From Persicobacter psychrovividus (GTDB lineage: Bacteria; Bacteroidota; Bacteroidia; Cytophagales; Cyclobacteriaceae): 64,000 bases of DNA. Of this stretch, positions 1-7,701 are shown piece by piece. The stretch spans positions 3,038,001 to 3,102,000 of the forward strand of contig NZ_AP025292.1 of the NCBI RefSeq assembly GCF_036492425.1. Direction: 5' to 3'. Each line of letters begins with the position of its first letter. Positions within the stretch are counted from its first letter, which is position 1. The notes under the pieces are model-generated. The model was not told the origin of the DNA, made no database searches, and saw only the letters and a program-made list of their open reading frames with translations. The translations under genes were made by a program, and so were the position numbers.

Positions 1-221
1 GCGAGGCTTGGCTGGAATTTAAAATTGAAAAAAATGACGACCCCGACAAACCCTACGTATTGGTGCAAAATGCAACTTTCCGACCTGTTGGTGTGAGTGG
101 GCGCGCCTACTGGTGGGCGGTATTTCCGTTCCATGCTTTTATATTTCAGGGAATGGCCGAGGGGATTGTGAATAGGAAAAACAGTGCCTTTTACATTCCT
201 TCCACCACAGAAAGCCGTTGA
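1..221 (+). CDS. C-terminal end of SDR-family NAD(P)-binding protein with DUF2867 domain (partial)
   Basis: Only the last 73 codons are present; the reading frame starts at base 3 and ends at the TGA at 219-221. The peptide contains EAWLEFKI, then VLVQNATFRPVGVSGRAYWW and FHAFIFQGMAEGI. This pattern (LxQxAxFxPxGxxGRxYWxxxxPFHxFIFxGMxxxI) is what I know from the C-terminal DUF2867 domain of short-chain-dehydrogenase-like proteins in Bacteroidota. The N-terminal Rossmann part is outside the window, so the family call rests on the tail alone. Confidence 0.65.
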   Translation, partial: EAWLEFKIEKNDDPDKPYVLVQNATFRPVGVSGRAYWWAVFPFHAFIFQGMAEGIVNRKNSAFYIPSTTESR

Positions 222-237
222 GAAGAATCCCAAATAT

Positions 238-537
238 TGTTCCACAGTGTTTCACAACTCCTGCGCTATGCATTAAAACAACTATAATCAATCAGTTACC
301 TCTTTACCCTTTTTGTTTCACAGTGTTTCACGGGAATTTTAAAATAAAACGGAGAGCAATAAGGGAGCTGTCTCGGTCCTCAGTTATTCGGGCTGAGTAC
401 CCTATATTGGGACTCGCCTCTTTGTTTCACGGTGTTCCACAAAAGCCAGTGAATACTGTGTCCCATAAAAAACACCTGTCAATCATCACAAAATCAATGT
501 TTTGAAAATGACCAACAGGTGTTTCACAAAGTTTCAC
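238..537. repeat. Four 18-bp direct-repeat sites TGTTYCAC-NN-TGTTYCAC (parS half-site-like)
   Basis: Four copies lie at 238-255, 314-331, 423-440 and 520-537. Each is two 8-mers TGTTTCAC or TGTTCCAC (AGTTTCAC in the last) separated by two bases, so the 8-mers repeat every 10 bp, about one helical turn. All eight 8-mers have the same orientation. TGTTYCAC is exactly one half of the ParB-binding parS palindrome TGTTYCACGTGRAACA, but here the halves are tandem, not palindromic. The copies start 76, 109 and 97 bp apart in a region with no convincing gene. Function unknown. Confidence 0.75.
465..524 (-). terminator. Terminator of the 553-2207 operon
   Basis: On the minus strand AAACACCTGT and ACAGGTGTTT form a 10-bp stem followed by a run of T. 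The loop holds a smaller CAAAA/TTTTG hairpin. It lies about 30 bp past the stop of the upstream minus-strand gene and overlaps the fourth direct-repeat site. Confidence 0.6.
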
Positions 538-552
538 GGCAGCTGCCATCAA

Positions 553-1713
553 TTACATTTTGTATTCGCTCCTCAGATTGTTGAGGTGATTGGTTAATGC
601 TTCCTGCCAGGTTTCGTCCGCATCCCATTTATCGCCAAGGTAGATTGCCCCGTTAATCGTCGATCTCATGTACCATTTATACACGGGTGCATTGGCTGGA
701 ATAGAACGGAAAATAGCCCCATTAGGCTTTTGTTTCACCGTAATAATATCCGTTTCGTTCGGATCCACCTCATACCTCAAAAATTCCTGAATGGCTTTAC
801 CAGAGGTATTCATAGGGATCAAAATCACCTGAATGCCCTGCTTTCTTAGTTCTTTGAATTTGGAAGGATTATAGTCCAGCATTTCATATTTGAAGGGGTA
901 CTGCTTCATCATCTCGGCCAGCTGATCATTGGCGCGGTCAATTTCCGCATTCATCTTTTTGGCCTGCTTCATTAAGTTTTTGTTGATCATCCCTCCGGGG
1001 ATATCATTCGGAATATTGATTTTCCGAAATTTCACCACCCCCACTTTATCCGTTTTCAGGTTAATGCTGAAAGAAGTATAGCGTTTGCCTTTGCCGAACA
1101 AATCCGTTGACCGAAAAATTTCCGGCTGATCGATAATCAGGTTATTCTCCACCGGCTGATCGTCCCGCTGACTGGTCTTGTAAAGCTTCTTCATCACATT
1201 GTTCAGGTCTTTGTTCTGATCCATCCAGGCCAGTTGCCCCGTTTTAGTCAGCGAGCTTTTACCATTGAAAGAGGTGATCACCACAACATTTCTCAGCGAA
1301 GGCTTTTTGCGAATCTTCAGCTCTACTTTGGATAAAAACACAATATTGGAGATCCGGCGGGCACGCCATTCCTTTACAAATGCTGCGGTAACATCCGTAT
1401 TGGCCATTACATCATCATAGTAATAGTAGGCTACAGCATCAATATGTGCTTTTTTCAAGCCTTTATGTGCCTGGGTAGCAAAAGCCTCCCAGCCTGTACG
1501 GCCCGTGGTACCATCAGCCTTGGTGGGCATCGATACCAGCACAATCGATCGGCTCGAAAGGGCATCATCGGGTAATTTGTTCCCGAAATCCAGAAAACGG
1601 AGGCCTGTTGCCGCATTGAGGTTCTCAATATCATCGTCCTGGCAGTGCGCAGGGCTCGCTCCCCACAGCATTGCGATCAATAGCAGGCTGAAAATTCTAA
1701 GCAAATGGTTCAT
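553..1713 (-). CDS. Secreted protein of unknown function
   Basis: 386 aa. Residues 1-24 form a clear signal peptide ending in SPAHCQ; the Cys at position 24 is not in a convincing lipobox, so periplasmic or outer-surface release is more likely than lipidation. The rest is soluble with mixed alpha/beta character and includes a Lys/Asn/Met-rich helical stretch at about 245-270 (NKNLMKQAKKMNAEIDRAND). The C-terminus contains TINGAIYLGDKWDADETW. I do not recognise a family. It follows the 158-aa secreted protein by 17 bp on the same strand, so the two very probably form one operon and may act together. Confidence 0.8.
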   Translation of the reverse strand: MNHLLRIFSLLLIAMLWGASPAHCQDDDIENLNAATGLRFLDFGNKLPDDALSSRSIVLVSMPTKADGTTGRTGWEAFATQAHKGLKKAHIDAVAYYYYDDVMANTDVTAAFVKEWRARRISNIVFLSKVELKIRKKPSLRNVVVITSFNGKSSLTKTGQLAWMDQNKDLNNVMKKLYKTSQRDDQPVENNLIIDQPEIFRSTDLFGKGKRYTSFSINLKTDKVGVVKFRKINIPNDIPGGMINKNLMKQAKKMNAEIDRANDQLAEMMKQYPFKYEMLDYNPSKFKELRKQGIQVILIPMNTSGKAIQEFLRYEVDPNETDIITVKQKPNGAIFRSIPANAPVYKWYMRSTINGAIYLGDKWDADETWQEALTNHLNNLRSEYKM

Positions 1714-1730
1714 GTCGTGGTTGTCTTTAT

Positions 1731-2207
1731 TTATTCTGTAAATTTCTTTTTAGGCAACGTGATTTTCAGGGAATCCGAGGGGGCCTGTTTTTTCAGCAAA
1801 TTATCCTCCAGAATCAGGTGCATATGCCCGCCTTTACGAATATCCATATTCAGTGCAACGTAATGCCCTTGCAGGTCAGGGTAAATTTTATTTTCCATTT
1901 TGGCAGAATAATTCCTGCCCTGATTGTCTATTCCTGTAAAGAAAAATTGCTGTCGCTTTCCTGGTACCTGTCGTGTTTCAATGATAAAAACCACCGACCT
2001 GCTCCCTTCAAACTTGATCATCATCTCATCCTTCTTCACAATCAACTGCCCATTCATTGGTGTCAGGGGCTGATTATTGAGGGAAATCTGACGGATGACA
2101 AAACGGCGGTCGAGCCACTGCCCTCGGTCAACAGTCTGCCCGATGGCAGTGGTGGCCCAGCTGCAAATCACCAGGAAAGTCAGAGAAATTATGCGAAACT
2201 TGTTCAT
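1731..2207 (-). CDS. Small secreted protein of unknown function
   Basis: 158 aa from the ATG at 2207 (MNKFRIISLTFLVICSW). An in-frame upstream ATG at 2231 would put eight residues before the signal peptide and is less likely. Cleavage probably follows TTAIGQ. The mature part is beta-rich, with alternating hydrophobic strands (FVIRQISLN, MMIKFEG, SVVFIIETRQ), suggesting a small beta-barrel or lipocalin-like fold; this is inference only. It is the first gene of a two-gene unit with the 386-aa secreted protein downstream. No enzyme motif is visible. Confidence 0.75.
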   Translation of the reverse strand: MNKFRIISLTFLVICSWATTAIGQTVDRGQWLDRRFVIRQISLNNQPLTPMNGQLIVKKDEMMIKFEGSRSVVFIIETRQVPGKRQQFFFTGIDNQGRNYSAKMENKIYPDLQGHYVALNMDIRKGGHMHLILEDNLLKKQAPSDSLKITLPKKKFTE

Positions 2208-2336
2208 TATAAAAGGAAATTTTAACCGCAAAGTAATTGTTAGATCCTAAAGATCGGAGGTAATTCCTCAATTTTACGCACATGATTTCACATATCCCTT
2301 AAAAGCAATAAGAAAATACCACATAGATCATAAGTT

Positions 2337-2361
2337 TACCTTTGGGATTCTCCTATATTTG
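2337..2361 (+). promoter_or_regulatory. Candidate Bacteroidota -7 boxes for tpiA
   Basis: Two TAnnTTTG matches, TACCTTTG at 2337-2344 and TATATTTG at 2354-2361, precede the tpiA ATG at 2403. No good TTTG -33 box is found at the expected spacing for either, so the start site is uncertain. Confidence 0.35.
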
Positions 2362-2402
2362 TCGAAAATAGAAACTTACATTCATTATTGATATAACCGA
2401 TC

Positions 2403-3170
2403 ATGAGAAAGAAAATTGTTGCAGGTAACTGGAAGATGAACAAAACCTTGGAAGAAGGTAAAGTTTTAGCGTCTGAAGTAGTAAACATGGCCGCTGATGA
2501 AGCACCATCTGATGTAACCGTAATCATGGGTACGCCTGCGATCCACTTGGATGCCGTAGGTAAATTGGTGAAAGATTCAGCAAACGTAGCTGTTGCTGCT
2601 CAGGACTGTAGCTCACATGAGTCAGGTGCTTACACTGGTGAGATCTCTGTATCTCAAATCAACTCTGTAGGTGCTGAGTACGTAATCTTGGGTCACTCTG
2701 AGCGTCGTGAGTACCACAATGAGTCTAACGAATTGTTGGCTGCTAAAACAGACATCGCTTTGGCTGCAGGCCTAAAGCCTATCTTCTGTTGTGGAGAAGC
2801 TTTGGAAACTCGTGAGCAAGGTGATGACGTTGCTTACAAATTTGTTTGCGACCAATTGACTGCTTCATTGTTCCACTTGTCTGCTGAAGTAATGACTGGT
2901 TTCATCATCGCTTACGAACCAATCTGGGCGATCGGTACTGGCCGTACAGCTTCTGCTGAACAAGCACAATTAATGCACGCTGAAATCCGTAAGCACATCG
3001 CTGCTAAATACGGTCAGGAAGTTGCTGATTCTGTATCAATCCTTTATGGTGGATCTTGTAAGCCATCAAACGCTAACGAAATCTTCGCTGGTGCTGATGT
3101 AGATGGTGGTTTGATCGGTGGTGCATCTTTGGCATCTCGTGACTTCATCGACATCGTTAAAGCTTTCTAA
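2403..3170 (+). CDS. tpiA: Triosephosphate isomerase
   Basis: 255 aa, normal family length. Interconverts dihydroxyacetone phosphate and glyceraldehyde 3-phosphate in the cytoplasm (glycolysis and gluconeogenesis). All catalytic landmarks are visible: GNWKMN with the active-site Lys, GHSERR with the catalytic His, AYEPIWAIGTG with the catalytic Glu and the flexible loop, and YGGSCKPSN plus GGLIGGASL for phosphate binding. The codon set is strikingly uniform compared with neighbours (Leu mostly TTG, Arg mostly CGT, many GCT, GTA and TCT), as expected for very high expression. A terminator follows directly, so it is probably monocistronic. Confidence 0.98.
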   Translation: MRKKIVAGNWKMNKTLEEGKVLASEVVNMAADEAPSDVTVIMGTPAIHLDAVGKLVKDSANVAVAAQDCSSHESGAYTGEISVSQINSVGAEYVILGHSERREYHNESNELLAAKTDIALAAGLKPIFCCGEALETREQGDDVAYKFVCDQLTASLFHLSAEVMTGFIIAYEPIWAIGTGRTASAEQAQLMHAEIRKHIAAKYGQEVADSVSILYGGSCKPSNANEIFAGADVDGGLIGGASLASRDFIDIVKAF

Positions 3171-3205
3171 GCAAAGCTTTTCTGATCAAGAAAAAAATAG
3201 ATAAG

Positions 3206-3237
3206 AACACAGTCTGGCAACGGGCTGTGTTTTTTTT
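3206..3237 (+). terminator. tpiA terminator
   Basis: AACACAG at 3206-3212 pairs with CTGTGTT at 3225-3231, followed by a run of T. Confidence 0.8.
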
Positions 3238-3369
3238 GGCTCAAAAATCAGAGGGCAATTTTTTTCCATGCCACTAAGGCCTTATCTTTCAAAGATCAAT
3301 TCACCAACCCAAAAAAATGTTCCCTATGCCAGGGCCACACCATACGGCCAGGGCAAGGCAAAAATCACC

Positions 3370-3720
3370 ATGAAAAAGTTCGTCCTATTTTTTTTCTTCC
3401 TGATATGCTGGGCAGGCTTAGCCTCCACGGCACAAGCACAATACGCCTCTCCATGCGAGCTTTTTGGCAAAGTCTATGAAGTCAAAAACCCCAAGTTTGC
3501 CCAATTCCTGGTGTATGAGGAAGAGTATGAAAGCAGCGCCGATGTGGTTGTTTACGAAGAAGACAACTGGCTATACTGCACAAAGCCCGGCCTGTGGCAC
3601 TTTGTCGATAATATCGAACAGTCCAACTTCACGGTCGCCTTTGTTGAAGATCGTTCACTGGCGCACTTTACCGTCTATTTTACCGATACCGAAAGCTTTG
3701 CCGGCTGCAACCGCCGATAG
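3370..3720 (+). CDS. Small secreted DUF6150-like (septoil-knot-type) protein
   Basis: 116 aa from the ATG at 3370, chosen because MKKFVLFFFFLICWAGLAST starts a clean signal peptide; the open frame extends upstream to 3268 but without signal features. Cleavage is likely after QAQ. The mature domain has CELFGKVYEV, then three similar strands ending in YEEEY, YEEDNWLYCTKPGLWHF and FTDTESFAGC. This triple repeat of aromatic/acidic strands and the closing TDTESFAGC match what I remember of DUF6150, described as a 7(1) septoil knot. Function unknown. Two cysteines near each end could form a disulfide. Confidence 0.75.
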   Translation: MKKFVLFFFFLICWAGLASTAQAQYASPCELFGKVYEVKNPKFAQFLVYEEEYESSADVVVYEEDNWLYCTKPGLWHFVDNIEQSNFTVAFVEDRSLAHFTVYFTDTESFAGCNRR

Positions 3721-3842
3721 AAAAAATTTGCCCCCGCCCCCGCAGACTCAATTAATTGCCTTAAATTGCGCATCTGTTTTTATGGGGCGGAACATCCTTG
3801 CCCCGAAACAGGTTAGCATTACCGTCATCGGAAATATTAGTT

Positions 3843-4679
3843 ATGGAATTCATAGAAATAAAAGTAAAGAGCACTCCTGAGTTTGGGGAGATTCTCCAGG
3901 CTGAATTGGCAGAGGCCGCCGGGTTCAGTTCATTTATGGACAATGCCGAAGGTTTCGACGGCTGGGCAGAGGTGAGCGCCTTTGACAAGGCAGCAACGGA
4001 GGAGGTCATGGATCGCTATACAGCAATGACGCCCCTGAGCTATGAGCTTGTTGAAATCGAAAAGCAAAACTGGAACGAGGAATGGGAGAAAAACTATGAA
4101 CCGATTTTTATTGGTGATCAGGTAGCTATTCATGCACACTTCCATGAATTGCCAAAGCAATTCCCTTACGATATTACCATCACGCCAAAGATGTCTTTCG
4201 GTACAGGACACCATCAGACCACCCGCCTGATGATCCAAAACATGCTCAAGATTGACCATAAGAATAAAAGCGTTCTGGATGCCGGAACAGGAACAGGTAT
4301 TCTGGCCATTATGGCCAAGCAACTTGGTGCCGATGTGGTAGAAGCTTATGATATTGATGAGTGGTGTGTGGAAAACTCCAAAGAGAACTACTCATTGAAT
4401 GATATGGAAGGTTTTCCGGTTTATCAGGGAACCATTGCAGAGATGAATTTTTCAACTCCTTTCGATATTCTTATCGCCAATATTAACCGTAACATTTTAG
4501 TTCATGAAATGGGCGATTATAGCCAAAACCTGAAAAGCGGTGGGCATCTACTGCTGAGTGGTTTCTATGAAGAAGACATTCCCGTGATTGAGGAAGAAGC
4601 AAAAAAACACGGTCTGACGAAAATTGACTATATCAAAGAAAATAATTGGGTATCAGTACATTTTCTGAAAAACGCTTAA
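3843..4679 (+). CDS. prmA: Ribosomal protein L11 methyltransferase
   Basis: 278 aa from the ATG at 3843 (MEFIEIKVKST); an in-frame upstream ATG at 3798 gives a non-homologous extension. PrmA trimethylates ribosomal protein L11 in the cytoplasm using S-adenosylmethionine. Visible features are the N-terminal substrate domain with NWNEEWEKNYEPI, the linker motif TPKMSFGTGHHQTT, motif I DAGTGTGILAI, an acidic ribose-binding residue in YDIDEW, and the catalytic-loop motif NINRNIL. Order and length fit the family well. Confidence 0.95.
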   Translation: MEFIEIKVKSTPEFGEILQAELAEAAGFSSFMDNAEGFDGWAEVSAFDKAATEEVMDRYTAMTPLSYELVEIEKQNWNEEWEKNYEPIFIGDQVAIHAHFHELPKQFPYDITITPKMSFGTGHHQTTRLMIQNMLKIDHKNKSVLDAGTGTGILAIMAKQLGADVVEAYDIDEWCVENSKENYSLNDMEGFPVYQGTIAEMNFSTPFDILIANINRNILVHEMGDYSQNLKSGGHLLLSGFYEEDIPVIEEEAKKHGLTKIDYIKENNWVSVHFLKNA

Positions 4680-4726
4680 AGAATCAGGTATAAGCCTGAT
4701 TATCAGCATCAAAAATATTATCTTTG

Positions 4727-4757
4727 AAGGAGTAGGGCGATCTTACTCCTTTTTTTA
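4727..4757 (+). terminator. prmA terminator
   Basis: AAGGAGTA at 4727-4734 pairs with TACTCCTT at 4744-4751, then a T-run. A second hairpin without T-run (AATCAGG/CCTGATT, 4682-4701) precedes it. Confidence 0.8.
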
Positions 4758-4902
4758 TAGGTCAATATCACTTTGTTAACATTTGTTAAAAAGACCTATT
4801 CAAAATTATAAAGCCTAACTTTGTAAATTATAATTGAAATTAAAACTGGTTTATCTCACCACACTCCAATGTCGATAAACCAGTGAGCGCATATACAGTC
4901 TT

Positions 4903-6240
4903 ATGAAAAAAAAATGGTTCGGGTGGCTTTTATTCTTGTTACTCATTTCTTCAGGTTCATACTATTTATTAAATCACCTTCAGCACCAGCAACAGTTCAG
5001 CACCAATAGCCAGGATCTCCCCATAGATACCGCAGCGGTCAAAAAGGTTACCGTAGAAAGTCCGCAAATGCTTTATGGCTGTGTGCCCGTGGATGATAAA
5101 GTAATTATTCAGGATAGAATAAGGCGAAACGAGCCGCTGAGCAAATTGCTGGAACCTTATAATGTTCCTTATTCAAAAATCAACGAAGTCGCTCAAAAAA
5201 GTAAAAAAGTATATGATGTCAGAAGAATCAATTATGAACATCAATACACCCTGATTTGCGCACAGGATTCCGCTCAAACTGCCGAGCAGATGATCTATGA
5301 AATTGATCCTGTCAATTTTGTAATCTTCAACTTCAAAGATTCTGTTTATGTACGCAAAGGTCAACGGCCGGTAGAAATTGTTGAAAAAGCAATTGCCGGA
5401 AAAATTACCAGCTCTTTATATCAGACCATGATCGAGGAAGGCGCAACGCCCGTGCTGGCCAATGAACTTTCAGATCTTTATGCCTGGCAGGTGGATTTCT
5501 TCCATGTGCAAAAAGGCGATCGTTTTAAAGTCATCTACAAAGAAAAACAGGTAGACGGAAAAAGTGTCGGAATTGACCGTATTGAAGGGGCTTACTTCCA
5601 CCATGCAGGCAACGATTACTGGGGAATTTATTACCAAAGTGGAACGCAGGACTCTTACTATGATGAGGAAGGAAATTCCATGCGCAAGGCATTCCTGAAG
5701 GCGCCATTGAAATACAGCAGAATAAGCTCAAGCTTCAGCCGACGTCGTTTTCACCCGGTACAAAAACGCTGGAAAGCACACCTCGGCACCGACTACGCCG
5801 CCCCAACAGGTACACCGATTATGTCGGTAGGAGATGGGGTAATTACGGATGCCCGCTACAAGCGATTCAACGGAAATTACGTTAAGGTAAGGCATAACGC
5901 CACCTATACCACCCAATACCTGCACATGTCTAAAATTGCCAAAGGGATTCGTCCAGGTGTTCATGTAAAACAAGGGCAGGTGATTGGCTATGTCGGCATG
6001 ACCGGCCTGGCGACTGGCCCACATTGTTGTTTCCGATTCTGGAAAAATGGAAAACAGGTGGACCCTCGCCGTCAAAAAATTCCAGCGGCAAAGCCCATTG
6101 CTGACGATCAGCGCGAGGCTTACAATATCGTACGCGATGAGATGGTCAAGCGCCTGAACCAGGTTCACTACGATGAACCTCGCATTGATTTACACGAAAA
6201 AGTTACTGGTGTTTGTACACCCGATAGTCTTAATATTTGA
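4903..6240 (+). CDS. M23-family murein endopeptidase (LytM-type), membrane anchored
   Basis: 445 aa. Residues about 4-26 form an N-terminal membrane anchor or uncleaved signal, followed by a LysM/OapA-like region with LLEPYNVPYSKINEVAQ and a central beta domain. The C-terminal LytM domain carries H293-LGT-D297, YLH341 and GPH374-C-C. H293 and D297 correspond to two zinc ligands and H341/H374 to the catalytic histidines of LytM. The third zinc ligand, normally the last His of HxH, is Cys376 here. Expected role: hydrolysis of peptide cross-links during envelope growth. A TAACTTTG -7-like box lies at 4816-4823. It stands alone between two terminators. Confidence 0.9.
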   Translation: MKKKWFGWLLFLLLISSGSYYLLNHLQHQQQFSTNSQDLPIDTAAVKKVTVESPQMLYGCVPVDDKVIIQDRIRRNEPLSKLLEPYNVPYSKINEVAQKSKKVYDVRRINYEHQYTLICAQDSAQTAEQMIYEIDPVNFVIFNFKDSVYVRKGQRPVEIVEKAIAGKITSSLYQTMIEEGATPVLANELSDLYAWQVDFFHVQKGDRFKVIYKEKQVDGKSVGIDRIEGAYFHHAGNDYWGIYYQSGTQDSYYDEEGNSMRKAFLKAPLKYSRISSSFSRRRFHPVQKRWKAHLGTDYAAPTGTPIMSVGDGVITDARYKRFNGNYVKVRHNATYTTQYLHMSKIAKGIRPGVHVKQGQVIGYVGMTGLATGPHCCFRFWKNGKQVDPRRQKIPAAKPIADDQREAYNIVRDEMVKRLNQVHYDEPRIDLHEKVTGVCTPDSLNI

Positions 6241-6280
6241 TGTAATAAATCATTAAAAGGTGACAGTTTCACCTGCAATA

Positions 6281-6321
6281 AAAGCACTTTGAGCGGTCAA
6301 TCGTACAAAGTGCTTTTTTTT
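6281..6321 (+). terminator. Terminator of the M23 peptidase gene
   Basis: AAAGCACTTTG at 6281-6291 pairs with CAAAGTGCTTT at 6306-6316, followed by T-run. Confidence 0.85.
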
Positions 6322-6651
6322 ATGTTGCCGCCCGACCGTTATATTACCACATCAGACTGATTCGCTTTCATTGCCTATCAACAAGCGCCCTTTTCATTGG
6401 CACTTCCATTCTGCAAGTCCACCGTTGCAGCGGGCAATGATCATCGCTATTCGCCACCCTCTCATCACCAATCACATATTTGCCCTATTGGTCAGCTATT
6501 TGAAGCCTTCAAACCAAAAAGTGCCCCAGTAGTATAACCTTCATAATAACCACATTAAGCGGAATAATTATGAATAATAATTATATTGCATCTTATTGGC
6601 GTTCAATAATGCCCCAAGATTGAACCTATTTCCAACATAAACCAATCTGCT
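6322..6651. other. Intergenic region without recognised gene
   Basis: About 330 bp between the M23 terminator and the OmpA-like gene. I see no open frame with family signal, no RNA gene and no clear promoter; the last 100 bp are AT-rich and probably carry the promoter of the next gene. Confidence 0.5.
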
Positions 6652-7410
6652 TTGAGATTCATATTTTATCTCCTTATAGCTATTTTGTCGCTTTCATGCG
6701 CCGAAGAATGCAAAGCGCAGAGCTTTAACCAATTCAGTATTCGTCACAAAACCCGCTACCACAAGCCCAAAAGGGAATGTAAGAAAGGGCGGAAAAAGAA
6801 GCGTGTAAAATACAGCGCAAGGCGCAAAAAAGTAAAGGCCACTAAAAAGGACTATAAGGTGGTCGTGGTTTCAACACCTACGGAAGCTCCAAAAAGCCGA
6901 GTGGTCACCACCCCTCCGGTACCTCAAATGAGTGTACCACCAACCGAGTTGAAACATCAGCCTGAGTTGGCAAAAGTTTCGGACAGAATTCTCCCCGAGC
7001 CTATCAACCCTGATCATGCACGTATTCGGGAAATGATCGATAAAAGAGAAAAGTCCGGAGGCTCTCCTGATGAAATGGTGGAATCCCTCTACTTTATTAC
7101 AGGTCAGGATGAATTTGCCTATGTCAATTTTGATCCCTTCCTGATTGCCGTGGAGTATGCTTTGCGAGGAGCAATTGTATTGGTGGAAGGCTACACCGAC
7201 AGTATCGGTAAAGAAGAAGACAACCTTCAGCTTTCCATGAAACGTGTACGGCAAATTGAGCGACTGATGATTGAAATCGGGGTAAGGGACGAGCAGATTT
7301 CCGTGATTGGCTATGGGGAAGAAAACCCAACCTATGATAACAGCACCGAAGAAGGCCGACAAAAAAACCGTCGGGTGGACTTTAAGATCTTTATGCCGCA
7401 GAACGAATAA
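6652..7410 (+). CDS. OmpA-family peptidoglycan-associated protein with very basic N-terminal region
   Basis: 252 aa. No in-frame ATG is available before the signal sequence, and the frame is closed upstream by a TAA at 6607, so TTG at 6652 is the likely start (M/RFIFYLLIAILSLS). After the signal peptide comes a strongly basic segment, residues about 30-68 (KRECKKGRKKKRVKYSARRK), then a Pro/Val-rich linker. The C-terminal OmpA domain, about 150-248, has GYTDSIGKEEDN, LSMKRVRQIERL, GYGEENP and RQKNRRVDFKI, including the Asp and Arg used to bind meso-diaminopimelate. Outer-membrane or periplasmic anchoring to murein is expected. The basic stretch is unusual and could contact LPS or murein. Confidence 0.85.
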   Translation: MRFIFYLLIAILSLSCAEECKAQSFNQFSIRHKTRYHKPKRECKKGRKKKRVKYSARRKKVKATKKDYKVVVVSTPTEAPKSRVVTTPPVPQMSVPPTELKHQPELAKVSDRILPEPINPDHARIREMIDKREKSGGSPDEMVESLYFITGQDEFAYVNFDPFLIAVEYALRGAIVLVEGYTDSIGKEEDNLQLSMKRVRQIERLMIEIGVRDEQISVIGYGEENPTYDNSTEEGRQKNRRVDFKIFMPQNE

Positions 7411-7701
7411 TGGAGTACTTGATATGCCAATGGTCATATTTTAGCCACGGATAGGACTGCCATGAATTTTGAAAGGCGTTTCACCTTGCGCATAAAAAAG
7501 CGTGAACGTGAAATGCCCTACAAACAATGAATCGCATCGCTGCCCCTTTAATTTGTACTCCCCTTAAAGCGTGTTTAAAACTTAAAATTCGGCGTGTTGT
7601 AGAAGTGATAAATAATTCAACATCAATTCCAGTAATCTGAATTTACAGTAGGGTAATACGTTTTTGTAGCCCCGCTTAGCTCACTGGGCAATTCTGAATA
7701 T

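Noticed and set aside
218-505. 95-residue open frame over the direct-repeat region
   Set aside because: It overlaps the end of the previous gene, has no signal or family pattern, and its length is explained by the repeat-rich sequence.
720-735. Extra TGTTTCAC-type word inside the 386-aa gene
   Set aside because: A single copy in coding sequence without the 10-bp partner; not part of the array.
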